Shown here one piece after another: positions 45,346 through 56,251 of a stretch of 64,000 bases of DNA (position 1 is its first letter; each line of letters opens with the position of its first letter). This DNA comes from Gigaspora rosea (lineage: Eukaryota; Glomeromycota; Glomeromycetes; Diversisporales; Gigasporaceae). The notes beneath the pieces were generated by a model, which was not told the origin of the DNA, made no database searches, and worked only from the letters and a program-made list of their open reading frames with translations. Both the position numbers and the translations under genes were made by a program. Location of the stretch: positions 3,417 to 67,416 of the forward strand of contig QKWP01000135.1 of NCBI GenBank assembly GCA_003550325.1. The letters run 5' to 3'.

Positions 45346-45761
45346 ACTGCTATTGTACTTATATGAGCATCCAGATTTGATATTTGTGTTATTTTAAAAT
45401 AGCAAATTAGATAAATTTATGTCAATTTTGAATTGATATATGTTATTTCTCAATTTCATTAATCATAATGCCAATAGCAATATATAAACTACTGATAATA
45501 ATTATGTATTATATAATTTATTAATAACAATAATAAAAATTGTACATTTTATCAATGACGATAATAATAATTAATAATAATTGCATTGATATTTCATTGA
45601 TCCTTTTCATTGATATTTATAAAGGAAATTCTTTATCTGTTATTGTTATATGCATCATTTTTTTATTCATTATATTTGAATCAATCTTTATCATTTTGTA
45701 TTACTTATTTTTTTCTTCAATACTTTAATAATTCACAAGAATATAGCTTCATGACTCATGA

Positions 45762-46206
45762 AATTTTTTATAACATATCTGCGGATTTTTGGAATTTACT
45801 ATTAAAAATTCCAAAAATCTTTAACAACGAATAACTTTTGTTCCACCAGTCCATTTTTGATAAAACAACTACCAAAATGTTCACATTGATAAGATGGGTT
45901 TAATGAACCCAAAATTGCTAAAGTTCAATTACTGGATCCAGAGATCGTTAACAATTTGTATCACTTTGGGTATTTAAGGATTGGTTTTTTGCAATTTTTA
46001 AATACCCGAAGTGCTACAAATCATTAATGATCTCTGAATCCAGTTATTGGATTTTAATGATTTTGGGTTTATTAGAACCGTCTTATCAATGTAAACATTT
46101 TGGTAGTTGTTTCATCAAAAAGGACTAGTGGAACAAAAGTTATTTGCTATAAATATTTTTGGAATTTTTAATAATAAATTTCAAAAATCTGTGAATATGA
46201 TGAATA
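45762..46206. mobile_element. Foldback element, copy 6, with extended arms
   Basis: The family core (ACTTTTGTTCCACCAGTCC, AACTACCAAAATGTTCAC, CTGGATCCAGAGATCGTTAA) and its inverse are present. Pairing also continues outward through ATTTTTGGAATTT, ATTAAAAATTCC, making arms of about 190 bases. The loop contains GGGTATTTAAGGATTGG. The outer arm is not seen in other copies. Confidence 0.85.
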
Positions 46207-46450
46207 TCTAAATATCTAAAAAATTCTGATCTTTAGTATAACTCAAAATTCAAGCTATCAGCAATACCTTTAAGGTTTTTGTATTAGTGCAACAGAAGAA
46301 CTTAATATGTTTAAACAAGATAAGAATAACTTGAAAAAGCAAGTTTGTTATGTTAAAAATTTTACAAAATAATCAATAATAGTTTTAATTAGCAAGAAAA
46401 TGATCCAAAGCATCACAAGGCAATTGTTTTTATATAACAATTAAAAAAGA

Positions 46451-46530
46451 ATCTGGCTTTGAATTTAATGTACTAACCTGAACTACAAAGGGGCTTAGAT
46501 TAAGAGTACATTAAATTCAAAAGCCAGATA
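46451..46530. mobile_element. 80-base hairpin MITE
   Basis: ATCTGGCTTTGAATTTAATG, TACT is inverted as AGTACATTAAATTCAAAAG, CCAGAT around AACCTGAACTACAAAGGGG. Confidence 0.8.
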
Positions 46531-47014
46531 CACTGTTATTGGATATGAAACATCTAATAACAGATTTATTTTTTATTTTCTACAAATAATACTTTATAAC
46601 CTATATTTATTTTTTTAAAAAAACAAAATAATGTAAATAAGGCCATATAAAATTTATGAATTGGTTTTCATAACCTAGCCGGGTCATAAAAGTTAAATTG
46701 TGAAATTAAATTTTATATATTAATAAATAAAATTTTATATGCCAGGTCCCAGGTTATAAAAGCTAAAATTTAAATCTAAAATTTTATATTGCAAAATCTT
46801 GAATTTGATTGAGCAGTAGAAATCTATGTTAATGCAATAATGTGCTATGCTGGTATTTTATCCCAATTGTCATAATTGACATAGCTCCCAAATATAGTGC
46901 TATAGTATAGTAAACGAGATTGTTTCACCCAGTTTGAAAAGTTAATAAATTCAATTTATATAATATAGGGTTCCAAGCTCTGACCCGGATAACCATGAAA
47001 CTGATAACCCAACC

Positions 47015-47680
47015 AGGACCCCGAACAATACATATAGAGGTTACATTAGCTTTAATATAAACTTTTTAAAATTTTTATCCACTTTTTATTAGAGCTAATT
47101 AACCATATTTTACATATAAGCTTTAATATTTAATAAATTTTAACCAAATATTAAATATAACAATACTTTTTTTTTAAAAAATTTTTTCAAAAAAAATTTT
47201 TTTCTCAAAAAAATTTTTTTTAAAAAAAAATTTTTCTTAAAAAAAAATTTTTTAAAAAAAATTTTTCTCAAAAAAAAAGTTCTCAAAAAAAAATTTTTCT
47301 CAAAAAAAAAGTTCTCAAAAAAAAATTTTTCTCAAAAAAAAATTTATTTCAAAAAAAAAGTTTTTCTAAAAAAAAATTTTTCTTAAAAAAAAATTTTTCA
47401 AAAAAAAATTTTTCTTAAAAAAAAAATTTTTCTTAAAAAAAAATTTTTTTCAAAAAAAGGTTTTTTTAAAAAATTTTTTCTTTATCCAAATTTTAACTAC
47501 AACCTATTTAAAACTTATTAATTTTATCCACTTTTAATAATATAACATTAAAAGCTTTTATCCACTTTTAAATGTAACCTTTTGACCAATATCCACTTTT
47601 CAAATGTAACATTTTTGTAAAAAAGTAATCTTTTTAGCCAAAATTTCAATGTAACCTTTATATATATTGTTCAGGGTCCT
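47015..47680. mobile_element. Non-autonomous hAT element, 666 bases, perfect 8-base duplication
   Basis: AGGACCCCGAACAATA (47015) and TATTGTTCAGGGTCCT (ending 47680), with flanks ACCCAACC at 47007-47014 and 47681-47688. The TIR matches that of 36895-37078, so the two are one family. Most of the interior is the A/T block array listed next. Confidence 0.93.
47165..47480. repeat. AAAAAAATTTTTCTC tandem array
   Basis: About sixteen units of a run of A followed by a run of T and CTC/CTT (CAAAAAAAAATTTTTCTC type), period 18-20. Each unit is self-complementary, so the array can fold in many registers. Confidence 0.92.
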
Positions 47681-48389
47681 ACCCAACCCGAAAAATTACT
47701 ATCCGGGTCATATTTTTGACAAACTGGTTTAAATATATAAATGGGTCATCTGTCAATAAACGGGGTATCTGTCAATAACAGACCACTTGTCAATAAGTTA
47801 TAGGAAGACATATTTCTTTATACAAAATTTCTTTAAAATTATATATTTAGTTGTATTGTTGGCTTGACTTCACTAATCAGTTATTCGGGCCACCCGAACA
47901 TAACTGAGTGACCTGTTTTATTTGAATAGCTGAATCACCCGATTACAACTGAGTGACCCATTTTAATCAGGTAACCAGTTTTAGTTTTGGGTACCTAGTT
48001 GGAAAAGATAATTAACCCGATGGATCACGAATAGAGATTTTTAAACTGGTTTGAAACCCTAATGTGATACTAATGTGATATATTAAATTTATGCACTTTA
48101 TGCGATATATTGAATTTATGTGCTTTATAAATTTATGCGCTTTAACTGATTTATTAAATATATTGAACCTGGTAACTAATTAAAACAAGAATATGCTAGA
48201 TAGTCTAATCGAATTTTTATTTCTTTTAACTTTTTTTGCTTTGTCACATATATTATACTAAAGTGTGTTAAAAATAAATAGGAGCTGGGCATAAAAAAGA
48301 AAATATATCTAATATAATATAGCAAGCTTAATATAAAATACAATAATATAAATAATTCTATGTTTAAAATTTTAAGATATACATATAAA

Positions 48390-49380
48390 CAAGAGTGTCC
48401 TTATCCTGTACCCTGGGTAGAGGCTTTTATCCTATGCCCGGAGGTATAGATTTTTATCCTGTACTGCCTAAATCTGATTGGTCCAAATATTAAAAAATTT
48501 AAATTTTTTGAAGACTTTTTTATTATAGATAATTTATTAAAAAAGAAAAAAAAAATAAAAAAATAAAAAAAATACTAAGTAGCGAAAAGTACCAACAAAA
48601 AAAAATTAAATTTTTTGAAGACTTTTTTATTATATAATTTATTAAAAAAGAAAATAAAAAATAAAAAAAAATACTAAATAGTGAAAAGTACAAAAAAAGA
48701 AGAAGCAAGACAAAGGCCAAAAACACTACCAAAACACATTAAAAGATGACGAATGCACCAACACGATAACAAAGACACCAAATGATGACCAAAAGCAACA
48801 CAAATCTATAATAAAAAACACCACCAAATAACACTGAAAGCACGATGAAAAGCACTACTAAACAACGATAAAAAGACCACAACCAAAAACACTACCAAAC
48901 GATGACCAAAAGCACACAAAACAACAATAAAACACCACAAAAAAGTGACGAAAAGCACTATATAAACGACGACAAAAGCACCAAAAAAAATGACGACAAA
49001 AATACTGCACAATAACGACAAAAGTACAAAAAAAAACTGACAGCAAAAACACCACAAAAAAACGAAAGACCAAAAAAAATGAAAACACTACACAACACGA
49101 CAAAAGTAAAAAAAATGACAGCAAAAACACCACACAACAATGACGAAAGCACCAAAAAAAATGACAGCAAAAACACTACACAATGACGACGAAAGCACCA
49201 AAAAAAAATGACAGCAACGAAACCAACAAAAAAAGACAACAGCAAAAACAATGACGAAAGTACTAACAAAAACATTGCGATTCTATGTTGATCAGTTTAA
49301 TTTTATATAAACATAGTCACATGATTGACAAAGGTTAAGACCCTATACCCCAGAGTATAGGTTAAGTTTCCCTATAAAAA
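48390..49380. repeat. Minisatellite of GACGAAAGCACCAAAAAAAA type with inverted flanks
   Basis: From 48720 to 49270, words such as AATGACGACAAAAGCACCAA and ACAGCAAAAACACCACACAA are repeated irregularly. Imperfect inverted flanks (CCTATGCCCGGAGGTATAG near 48432, CCCTATACCCCAGAGTATAGG near 49351) suggest a mobile unit like that at 10895-12180. The several open minus-strand frames (Phe/Leu/Val-rich) are repeat artefacts. Confidence 0.75.
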
Positions 49381-50550
49381 AATTCTGGTTTTAGTATAAC
49401 TATGTCGCATAGCTACCCTAATTATTATAATGAGATTACAGTAATTAAACTTATAAAATTTTTTGTCAAGTTGCCGGGTCTTGGGGCATGATTTTAAAAT
49501 TTAAAATTTTATTACAGTAAATATAAAATTTTTTAATAAATAAAAATAAAATCCAGGTGAACAGATGAAAAATTTTTTAAATGTTATAAAAACCAATTAA
49601 TAAATTTTATATAGCCTAATATATTCAACTTTAAAAAATTTTTAATTTTAAAATGTACAGTACTTACATAAAATTTCTGGTTTTAGCACGACTGTATCTG
49701 CAGCTACTCTAACTGGTGATAGTGCAAATCTTGGAAATTGAACAATGTTCAAGTTTGAATATATCTAAGTCCAAAATATTTTATTCAGACTTTGTCTGAG
49801 TAACAATCTAGTTATTCAGATATAACTTGGACTTGGACATTGGACAATGTCTAAAAATGTTCATGTCTAACAAATATAGCTTGAATATTTAAAATATCCT
49901 ATTCCTTCATCTTCAGAAATTACTAGACTACCAATTAAGTTAGTTCAGAAAGATTAGTTAGTAGGCATTAGATACTTTATAATCTTTCTTTTCTTGGTTC
50001 ATACTTTTGTAGCACATGTTTTTTGTTTGGTACAATTCAGATTGCCAGGTTAGTAGACCATTTTTGCCATAGAAGCCTTTGCCCTATTTAGGAAGATGTC
50101 AAAAATCAGATAATTTTTTAGAGAAAGAGGAGGTAAAAAAAGTTGAAATTATATATAAAAAACCTGACCAAATATATATTAAGAAAGGAGAAAGGAAGTA
50201 GGTCTCTAATAAGAAATAATCAGGTAATTAATAATATATTTCTTATTCAATTCTGTTTTATAGTACTGTCAAAGGCTAATTACTTTTTGCTTAGAACTAA
50301 CCAGAATTGTTTTTGCTCCTACTATGTTTTTAAGATTTATGTGCTATATGAACTTATTATAGTTTGTGTTGCTCTATATCAGTTTGCATTTCTTTACATA
50401 ATAAAATGAATTCAGGTCAAGTCAATTGTTGCTTGAAAAAAATTATGGCCTCTTAACTGAACATTGTCTGCTATTGTAAAATTAATTGAAAGTGCTAGCC
50501 ATATTTGTATTTTTTTATCCAAAGTTTCATTGTAAACTTAATTTTATTAT
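49381..50550. other. AT-rich intergenic DNA
   Basis: TTGGACTTGGACATTGGACAATGTC-like words cluster near 49827. A plus-strand frame at 50143-50409 has no recognisable domain and low-complexity composition, and I do not call it. Confidence 0.5.
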
Positions 50551-50914
50551 GTAGGTGGGATGAAAAGTCTTGTTAGTAGATCAATATCTTGATCATTTTT
50601 AAATATATAGTTTTAAATTTTATATATATTAATATAGTGGTTATAATGAATTTATAAAAAAAATTTTAATTAATTTTAATTAGATAGTTGTTGAAAAAAT
50701 TGGTTTTTAAATTTATTAATTTAACCAATTGAAATTTATTATTATAAAAATTTAAATTAAGTTATTTATATTAAAAATTTTTATATAATAAAAAAAATTA
50801 TATGACCAAAATAATGAACTATATTTATATAATTAAAGTTTATTTAAATAAATTTTATTTATAATTATTTGAAGTAATTTTATTATAAATTAAATATTTT
50901 ACTATATATAGTAA

Positions 50915-51547
50915 GGGAATAGAAATTTGTCGCACCCGCGACATGTTGCACCCCCGATTCGGCCAATCAAATCGCACGATTTTGTAGGCAAAAAATTTTA
51001 TTTTTTAAAAATTCAAAATTTTACTAGTAAAATGTAAAAATAAATAAGCGATATCAAAACATATAATGTAAAATTTTATTCTGAACAACTTTTTCTAAGT
51101 CATAAAGATAGATTATCTTAGTAAAAAAAACGTTTTATAAGAAAAACCAAAAATTTCGAACGTTAGCATATATAAAACTTTTTTTTTACTAATATAAATC
51201 TATCTTTACGTTTAAGAATTATATGTAAAATTTTATGCTAAACAACTTTTTCTAAGTTAAAAAGGTAGATTGTTTTAGTAAAAAAAAGTTTTATATGTGC
51301 TAACTTTGGAAATTTTTGATTTTTCTTATAAAACGTTTTTTACTAAGATAATCTATCTTTATGACTTATAAAAAGTTGTTCAGAATAAAATTTTACGTTA
51401 TATGGCATGCTATTTTATATAAATTTTACACTTTATTATGTAAAATTTTTAATTTTTAAAAAAAAATTTTTTTGCCTATAAAATCATGCGATTTGATTGG
51501 CGAACCAGGGGTGCGACATGTCGCGGGTGCGACAAATTTATTTTCCC
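50915..51547. mobile_element. 633-base Mutator-type foldback with perfect 9-base duplication
   Basis: The arms start GGGAATAGAAATTTGTCGCA, CCCGCGACATGTTGCACCCC and end as their inverse, GGGGTGCGACATGTCGCGGG, TGCGACAAATTTATTTTCCC. Pairing runs almost through the whole element (TTCTGAACAACTTTTTCTAA and its inverse). ATATAGTAA flanks both sides (50906-50914, 51548-51556). A 9-base duplication with long TIRs is the Mutator hallmark. No coding capacity. Confidence 0.93.
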
Positions 51548-51839
51548 ATATAGTAATTAATTTACTTTTTTTTATGTTCAACGGTCTTGCTTCTTTTTAT
51601 TATTTGAGAAATGGTAATACAATGCTGCCACTGATTACTTTTAAAACTCTATCAAAAAGAAACTCTCCAAGTACTAGGTACCCAAAGCGACCTGCCATAA
51701 CAACCTTTCATCTCAAGTCGGAGCCCGAACTTGCTCGAACTTTGGTACAATGTATGCCCAACTATCACTGATACCGGTGTTGTATGCCATATCAAGACCA
51801 TTTTTTTTCTTTCCTTAAAATTTTTCCTTCTTCATAAAG

Positions 51840-51985
51840 GACATGAAAAAGGGGGAAAGTAAAAACAAACAAAATAGAAAACGAATACAAAAAGGAAGTA
51901 AAAAAAGGGAAAAAGAAAAAACAAAAGAAAAGAAAAGAAAACGACAAAAAGAAAAAACAAAAGAGAGAAGAAAAACAAATCTAGA
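51840..51985 (+). repeat. Purine tract AAAAAGAAAAAACAAAAGAAA
   Basis: A run of A/G with few pyrimidines over about 140 bases. The Lys/Arg/Glu-rich frame is compositional. It can form triplex-like structures. Confidence 0.75.
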
Positions 51986-52193
51986 TAATAGTATAATTGA
52001 AGCCTATACTACGCTCATAAAAATTACACAATATTAACTAAGATCTCATTACTGTATCTAAAGTAAAACCATAAGGAAAAACTAAACTAAGAGGTTGAGA
52101 TATGCCAATCAAAACTTTTCTAGAAACCCTCCATAGACGTCCGTCAATCATTGCAATACACGTGAACATGCCGGCAGCTTGTGTTGTGATTTC

Positions 52194-52541
52194 TCATAAC
52201 TTCTCGTGACTTGAGTTTCCATTTTGAGATGGTAAACAATGTTGATCTTTTGGAGAGGGTAAGCCAAAATTCCCACTTTTTGGTAAAAATTTTGCGAAAA
52301 GCTGTATGGGAGGCTGGAAAACTAACGTAAAGAGACTATGGGAGTTTGCAAAGTATAGAATAGTATAGAAAACCAGAAGCTTGCTTTCACTAATGCTTCT
52401 ACAAGTTCTTGACATGTACTTCTGGTATTTACCAACTACTTGTTTGATAGTTCTGTAGACTTCCACCGGGGAGCCAAAAACCCAAAGTGAGTTCTTTTTC
52501 AACTCTATTTCAGTTCTCCAAATAATCCGAAGACTCATCAA
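52194..52541 (-). CDS. Unrecognised open frame inside the 2.7-kb element
   Basis: 115 codons on the minus strand: IWRTEIELKKNSLWVFGSPV, EVYRTIKQVVGKYQKYMSRT, CRSISESKLLVFYTILYFAN and a Pro/Ser/Asn-rich end. Codon composition is less AT-biased than the surroundings and the peptide is not low complexity, so it could be an exon. No transposase or other motif is recognised, and neither a start nor a splice site is supported. Confidence 0.25.
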   Translation of the reverse strand: MMSLRIIWRTEIELKKNSLWVFGSPVEVYRTIKQVVGKYQKYMSRTCRSISESKLLVFYTILYFANSHSLFTLVFQPPIQLFAKFLPKSGNFGLPSPKDQHCLPSQNGNSSHEKL

Positions 52542-53259
52542 GCTTAAGACTACTAGTCCTAGTTGCTACAAGAGAAGTTTTGTGTATTATTTTCTATACT
52601 AACTAAATACTTGGTTGCAGGTCCGTTCGGTGATTGTTGGTTTGAGGGATCATTGGAAAGAGTTGTTATATAATTATTATTCATTGAGTAATTAATTTAC
52701 TAAATTTAGTAATAAAATTTATCTATATAACAATTTTAATTTTTGGTTGTTTTAAATAAATTTAATAATTTTATTTGAAAATAGAATAGTTATAAATAAA
52801 AATTATTGCAAAATTATTATTATTTATAAAATTTATAAAAATCTTAAAAAATAAAAAAACTATAGCTTCGCAAAATCTAATTAAACAAAGAAAAATTTTA
52901 AATTGTAAATTTTTTAAATTTTAATATGTTAATTTAAAAATAAATTATATATTTAAAAACTACATAACTAATTGTAGTATTAGCTAAATTTTTAGAAAAA
53001 TTAATTAAATTTTTAAATTTTTTTTATATATACTTAAGATAAAGTTTAATTAATTTTTATATAAAAAAATTTGCAATATTTTTTTTTTTTTATATAATAA
53101 ATTAAAAATTCAATATTTTAAAAACTATTTGATAAAAATACTTAAAATTTTTTTTACATATTTATTATAACCACTATATTTATATATATAAAGGTTAAAA
53201 CTGTATCTTTAAAATTGATCAGATATTAATCTACTGACAAGATTTTTCATCCAACCTAC

Positions 53260-53700
53260 GTAACTGCTAAAAGATATTATAAACTAAAAAAACAAATATT
53301 ATTTGTGTCTGAAGCCAAGAATAAATATTAGACTAATCCATGTTGATCTCTATAACTAATTGGCTAACATTGCACATGTGACTGGAATCCAACACAAAAT
53401 CAGTCCATTGCTGTACTACAGAGTTCTTGTTATGCTTCAGACAATGAACAGGCTTGCAAGAAATGGTTCTACAAGCTATGTTTAGAAAGTTTGCTCAACA
53501 ATCATGGAGATATATAGAATTATGCTGTAGGAGATTGATGGAAAAATTAGCAAACATGCATGCAAGAAATTTAAGTTTCACAAGAGGGTTCCTGGAAATA
53601 ATTGGCTTTATTTGAACAAAAAAATAAAGAAATTAATAAAGTTAAACAAAATTAATGCGATTAAGAATAAATAATAAAACTAAATATAATTTAAAAAATA
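53260..53700. other. Spacer, no gene assigned
   Basis: GC-richer than average around 53340-53590. Short frames only; nothing recognised. Confidence 0.4.
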
Positions 53701-53704
53701 TTAT

Positions 53705-53800
53705 TACACTTTGCAAAATTGTGTGCCCTTATAATTATTTGTTTATGTTAAATCACAATTATTTAATCATAGCGATAAGGGTCACACAAAGCGCAAAAAT
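53705..53800. repeat. Imperfect palindrome TTGCAAAATTGTGTGCCCTT
   Basis: TTGCAAAATTGTGTGCCCTTAT is mirrored by ATAAGGGTCACACAAAGCGCAA about 50 bases on. It is a relative of the outer arms of the next large inverted repeat (TTTGCATAATTTGTAACCCC). Confidence 0.65.
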
Positions 53801-53847
53801 GAAATAAATAAATTAATGTAATTAAAAAGAAATTAAATAGATAAATT

Positions 53848-54349
53848 ATTGCAATTTGCATAATTTGTAACCCCTATTATTAATTTCTTTATGATTAAAT
53901 GATTGTGTTTGCGATCGCGATTGCTAAAACCGGTTAATTTATCATAAATTGAGCTTGACACATGATAAATTGGCTGGCTTTAGGGGATGGCTAAAGCCAG
54001 GTGCGTTTATATGTTTTTGATTATTTAATTAAAATTAGGGTAAGGGTAAGTTAGGGGTTAGGGTTAGGCTTGACTTATAAGTAAAATTGTCTTCCCGACA
54101 TTTTTTATTAATGCTCCTAGACAGGTTTAGACACTTGTTTTTTGTATTTTCGACGTTTTTCACTTTTTTTCATTGTTTTTGTCTCGTCGGGCTGATCCGT
54201 AAAGATCGAATTTTACGATTTGATTGGCTTTCTATCACGTGAACGCACCTGGCTTTAGACGACCCCTGGCTTTAGCAATCGCGATCGCAATCACAATCAT
54301 TTAAACATAAAAATCATAGAGGTCACAACATTATGCAAACCGCAATAAA
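53848..54349. mobile_element. Large inverted repeat enclosing MITE copy e
   Basis: The left arm (TATTGCAATTTGCATAATTTG, TGATTAAATGATTGTG, TTTGCGATCGCGATTGCTAAA) and the right arm (TTTAGCAATCGCGATCGCAAT, CACAATCATTTAAACAT, TTATGCAAACCGCAATA) pair over about 85 bases. GCGATCGCGATTGC in the arms is strikingly CpG-rich for this DNA. The MITE at 53991-54258 sits between the arms. Confidence 0.8.
53991..54258. mobile_element. MITE (copy e), CTAAAGCCAGGTGCG ends
   Basis: CTAAAGCCAGGTGCGTT is inverted at the right as AACGCACCTGGCTTTAG. The core has TTAGGGGTTAGGGTTAGG, CTTCCCGACATTTTTTATTA, ATGCTCCTAGACAGGTTTAG, then GTCGGGCTGATCCGTAAAGA and ATTTGATTGGCT. It shares everything with the copy at 63526 and the core with 54678 and 54955. 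Confidence 0.85.
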
Positions 54350-54677
54350 TAAATGGGTGATGCAAAATCAAAACCGGAGAGGAATACTCAAATTTCACCG
54401 TGGCAACTAATCATAATTAATTTAATTATGTAGTATTATGATTTCGAAAGTTAATTTGGGCACTCAGATTGAAAACAATTTTTGGAGCTGCGACACTTTT
54501 AAAAGTTTGGAGTCGGTTTTATTTTTTACAAGAAAAATGAACCCGGGTTCAAACCATGTCTTGTAACACCTGGCCGCGTGACTTAAGTTCGTTTGAGCGA
54601 AAATCGATTTTTGTGCGATTATTGACATTTAAATTTAGGACAAAGTCACGTGACTTCCGCCTTTAGGAACCAAAAAA
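54259..54677. other. Spacer between MITEs
   Basis: Outer arm of the preceding inverted repeat, then sequence without a recognised gene (ACTTTTAAAAGTTTGGAGTC, ACCCGGGTTCAAACC). Confidence 0.4.
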
Positions 54678-54944
54678 GGGGACGTCTAAAGCGGAGGCAA
54701 CTCATATTTAATAATTTTTTCAATTAACTTTAGGGTTAGGGTCGTCCCATATTAGGGTTATATTAGGTTTTAGGTATATATAAGCAAAATTGCCTTCCCG
54801 ACATTTTTGATTAACCTATCAAGGTAGGTTTAGACTGCCGTTTTTCGTATTTTTCAGGTTTTTTGCTTTTATTTCTTGTTTTGCTTCGCCGGCGATCATC
54901 AAGATTCTATAATTTGATTGGCTGCCTCCGCTTTAGACGTCCCC
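54678..54944. mobile_element. MITE (copy f), perfect GGGGACGTCTAAAGCGGAGG ends
   Basis: The 22-base TIRs at 54678-54699 and 54923-54944 are perfectly inverted. The core has TTAGGGTTAGGGTCG, AAAATTGCCTTCCCGACATT, AGGTAGGTTTAGACTG, and ATTTGATTGGCT just inside the right TIR. The core is that of copies e, g and h, with different ends. Confidence 0.9.
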
Positions 54945-54954
54945 AAACCGGTAA

Positions 54955-55387
54955 GTGCGTGAGATAAAAATTTAGGGTTAGAGCTTTAACGTTAGAGGCT
55001 ATAAGGTTAGATTAATGCTTGGGACGAAATTGGCAAAAAAAAGATCATCGGAAAATCAATTTTTATGTTATAATAAAATGCAAACTTTAAGGAGCTATAT
55101 AGCAAAATTTTGTTGACGCAACTACTTTTGTGTCTTAAGTAAAAAATGATATTAACTTATGAAAAAAATACCTTTTGAAAAAATTGTCAATTTCGTCCCT
55201 TTTTGCAGCAAGCCTATATGTAAATTTCATTCCCGTCATTTTTAATTATGCACCAAGATCGATTTAAACATATTTCGCTTTCCTTCTTTTACGCGTGTTT
55301 GGTTCTTTGTCGGGCTGATCCGGAATAGTCAAAATTTGCAATTTTCGATTGGCTATTTCCTCTCAGGAGTTTGTATCACCCGCGCAA
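54955..55387. mobile_element. Diverged MITE (copy g) of the same superfamily
   Basis: It holds TTTAGGGTTAGAGC, then TTCATTCCCGTCATTTTTAA, TTATGCACCAAGATCGATTTA, GTCGGGCTGATCCGGAATAG and CGATTGGCT in the order of the other copies. The ends GTGCGTGAGATA and TATCACCCGCGC are only weakly inverted. An internal insertion of about 130 bases separates the two halves. Confidence 0.6.
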
Positions 55388-55471
55388 AGTATAGAAGGAC
55401 ATTCGTTTGATTGGTTGATGTAAATCAATTACCAGGTAGCTTATTTATACATTTTAAAGTACACCGCAAAA

Positions 55472-56169
55472 GCCATTTCTAACTTCACTCCCGACTTAAT
55501 TTACTTAGAAGACAGAATATACCAACGCCTATTGGACCACGCGAAATTATACTGTCGAGAAGGTAACTGGAAACTTTTCCGTCCAAAACTACTTTATTAC
55601 GTTAAATTTAAATACATTCTTATTGCTAACTGTTTAAGTTGAATAGGTCCAAGCTCTTTAAATATCTTTTTTATCATAACGTTAAATAAAACGGAAGAAC
55701 AATTCATCAAAGGCAAAGTTGCTCAAATAAGTTTTACTGATTGCCAAAAATTAGCAGATGTAAACTATCCAGACGGAGTGTACTGGCTTGGATATTGTTA
55801 TGAGTATGGAATTGGGATTGAAAAGGATGAAAACAAAGCATTTATTCATTATCAAAAATCGGCAGATATGAATAATTCTAACGGAATGTATAAAGTTGGT
55901 TATTGTCATTATTTAGGAATTGGGGTTGAAAAAGATAATTACAAAGCATTTGAGCACTACAAAAGTCTGCAGAAATGAATCATCTTAACGGAATCTTTAA
56001 AACCGCTATTTGTTACTATTATGGAATTGGTGTGGAAAAAAACGAAAATAAATTTTCGGAATGGTTTAGAAAGTATGCAATTTTAGATTTTAATCATAAT
56101 ATCTCGTATTTTAAAATTGGGAATATCTCATACAACATCAATTATCAAATTTTAATTATCAGAGAGTAA
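55472..56169 (+). pseudogene. Sel1-repeat protein gene, decayed
   Basis: The frame reads AISNFTPDLIYLEDRIYQRL, GNWKLFRPKLLYYVKFKYIL, IANCLS, then TGA at 55640-55642. It continues open into Sel1-like repeats: DGVYWLGYCYEYGIGIEKDE, AFIHYQKSADMNNSNGMYKV and a second GYCHYLGIGVEKDNYKAFEHY. A one-base loss near 55970 shifts the frame, after which a third repeat (NGIFKTAICYYYGIGVEKNE) and a tail ending ILIIRE follow. Sel1 repeats are alpha-helical hairpin scaffolds, often joined to kinases in these fungi. No upstream start codon is found. The TGA could derive from CGA or TGG. It is followed directly by a satellite array. Confidence 0.8.
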
Positions 56170-56251
56170 GCATAAGGAACATCTATTCGTGTATACATCA
56201 GCTACGCATTTATATTTGAAATATATGTTTATTATTTGTATTATTTAGCCC

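Larger units (their letters stand above)
46966..48061. mobile_element. Possible older hAT element enclosing a younger one
   Basis: TAGGGTTCCAAGCTC at the left and GTTTGAAACCCTA at the right are imperfectly inverted. The flanking octamers ATATAATA and ATGTGATA agree at six of eight, differing by A/G only. The interior outside the nested hAT carries repeated GGGTCATCTGTCAATAA and ACTGAGTGACC words. No transposase. Confidence 0.5.
50551..53259. mobile_element. 2.7-kb element with terminal inverted repeats over 100 bases
   Basis: GTAGGTGGGATGAAAAGTCT, TGTTAGTAGATCAATATCTT, GATCA at the left is mirrored by TGATCAGATATTAATCTACT, GACAAGATTTTTCATCCAAC, CTAC at the right. Pairing continues through TATAGTGGTTATAATGAATT / TTATTATAACCACTATA and beyond. 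It contains the 633-base foldback and the 51.6-52.6 kb GC-richer part with the unassigned frame. Long TIRs suggest a Mutator-like or foldback-type element; no target duplication was resolved. Confidence 0.78.

Noticed and set aside
48523..49275. Long Phe/Leu/Val-rich frames on the minus strand, apparently membrane proteins
   Set aside because: They are translations of a degenerate minisatellite; overlapping frames are all open and have the same composition.
50143..50409. 88-codon plus-strand frame
   Set aside because: No motif, AT-driven composition, no splice or promoter support.
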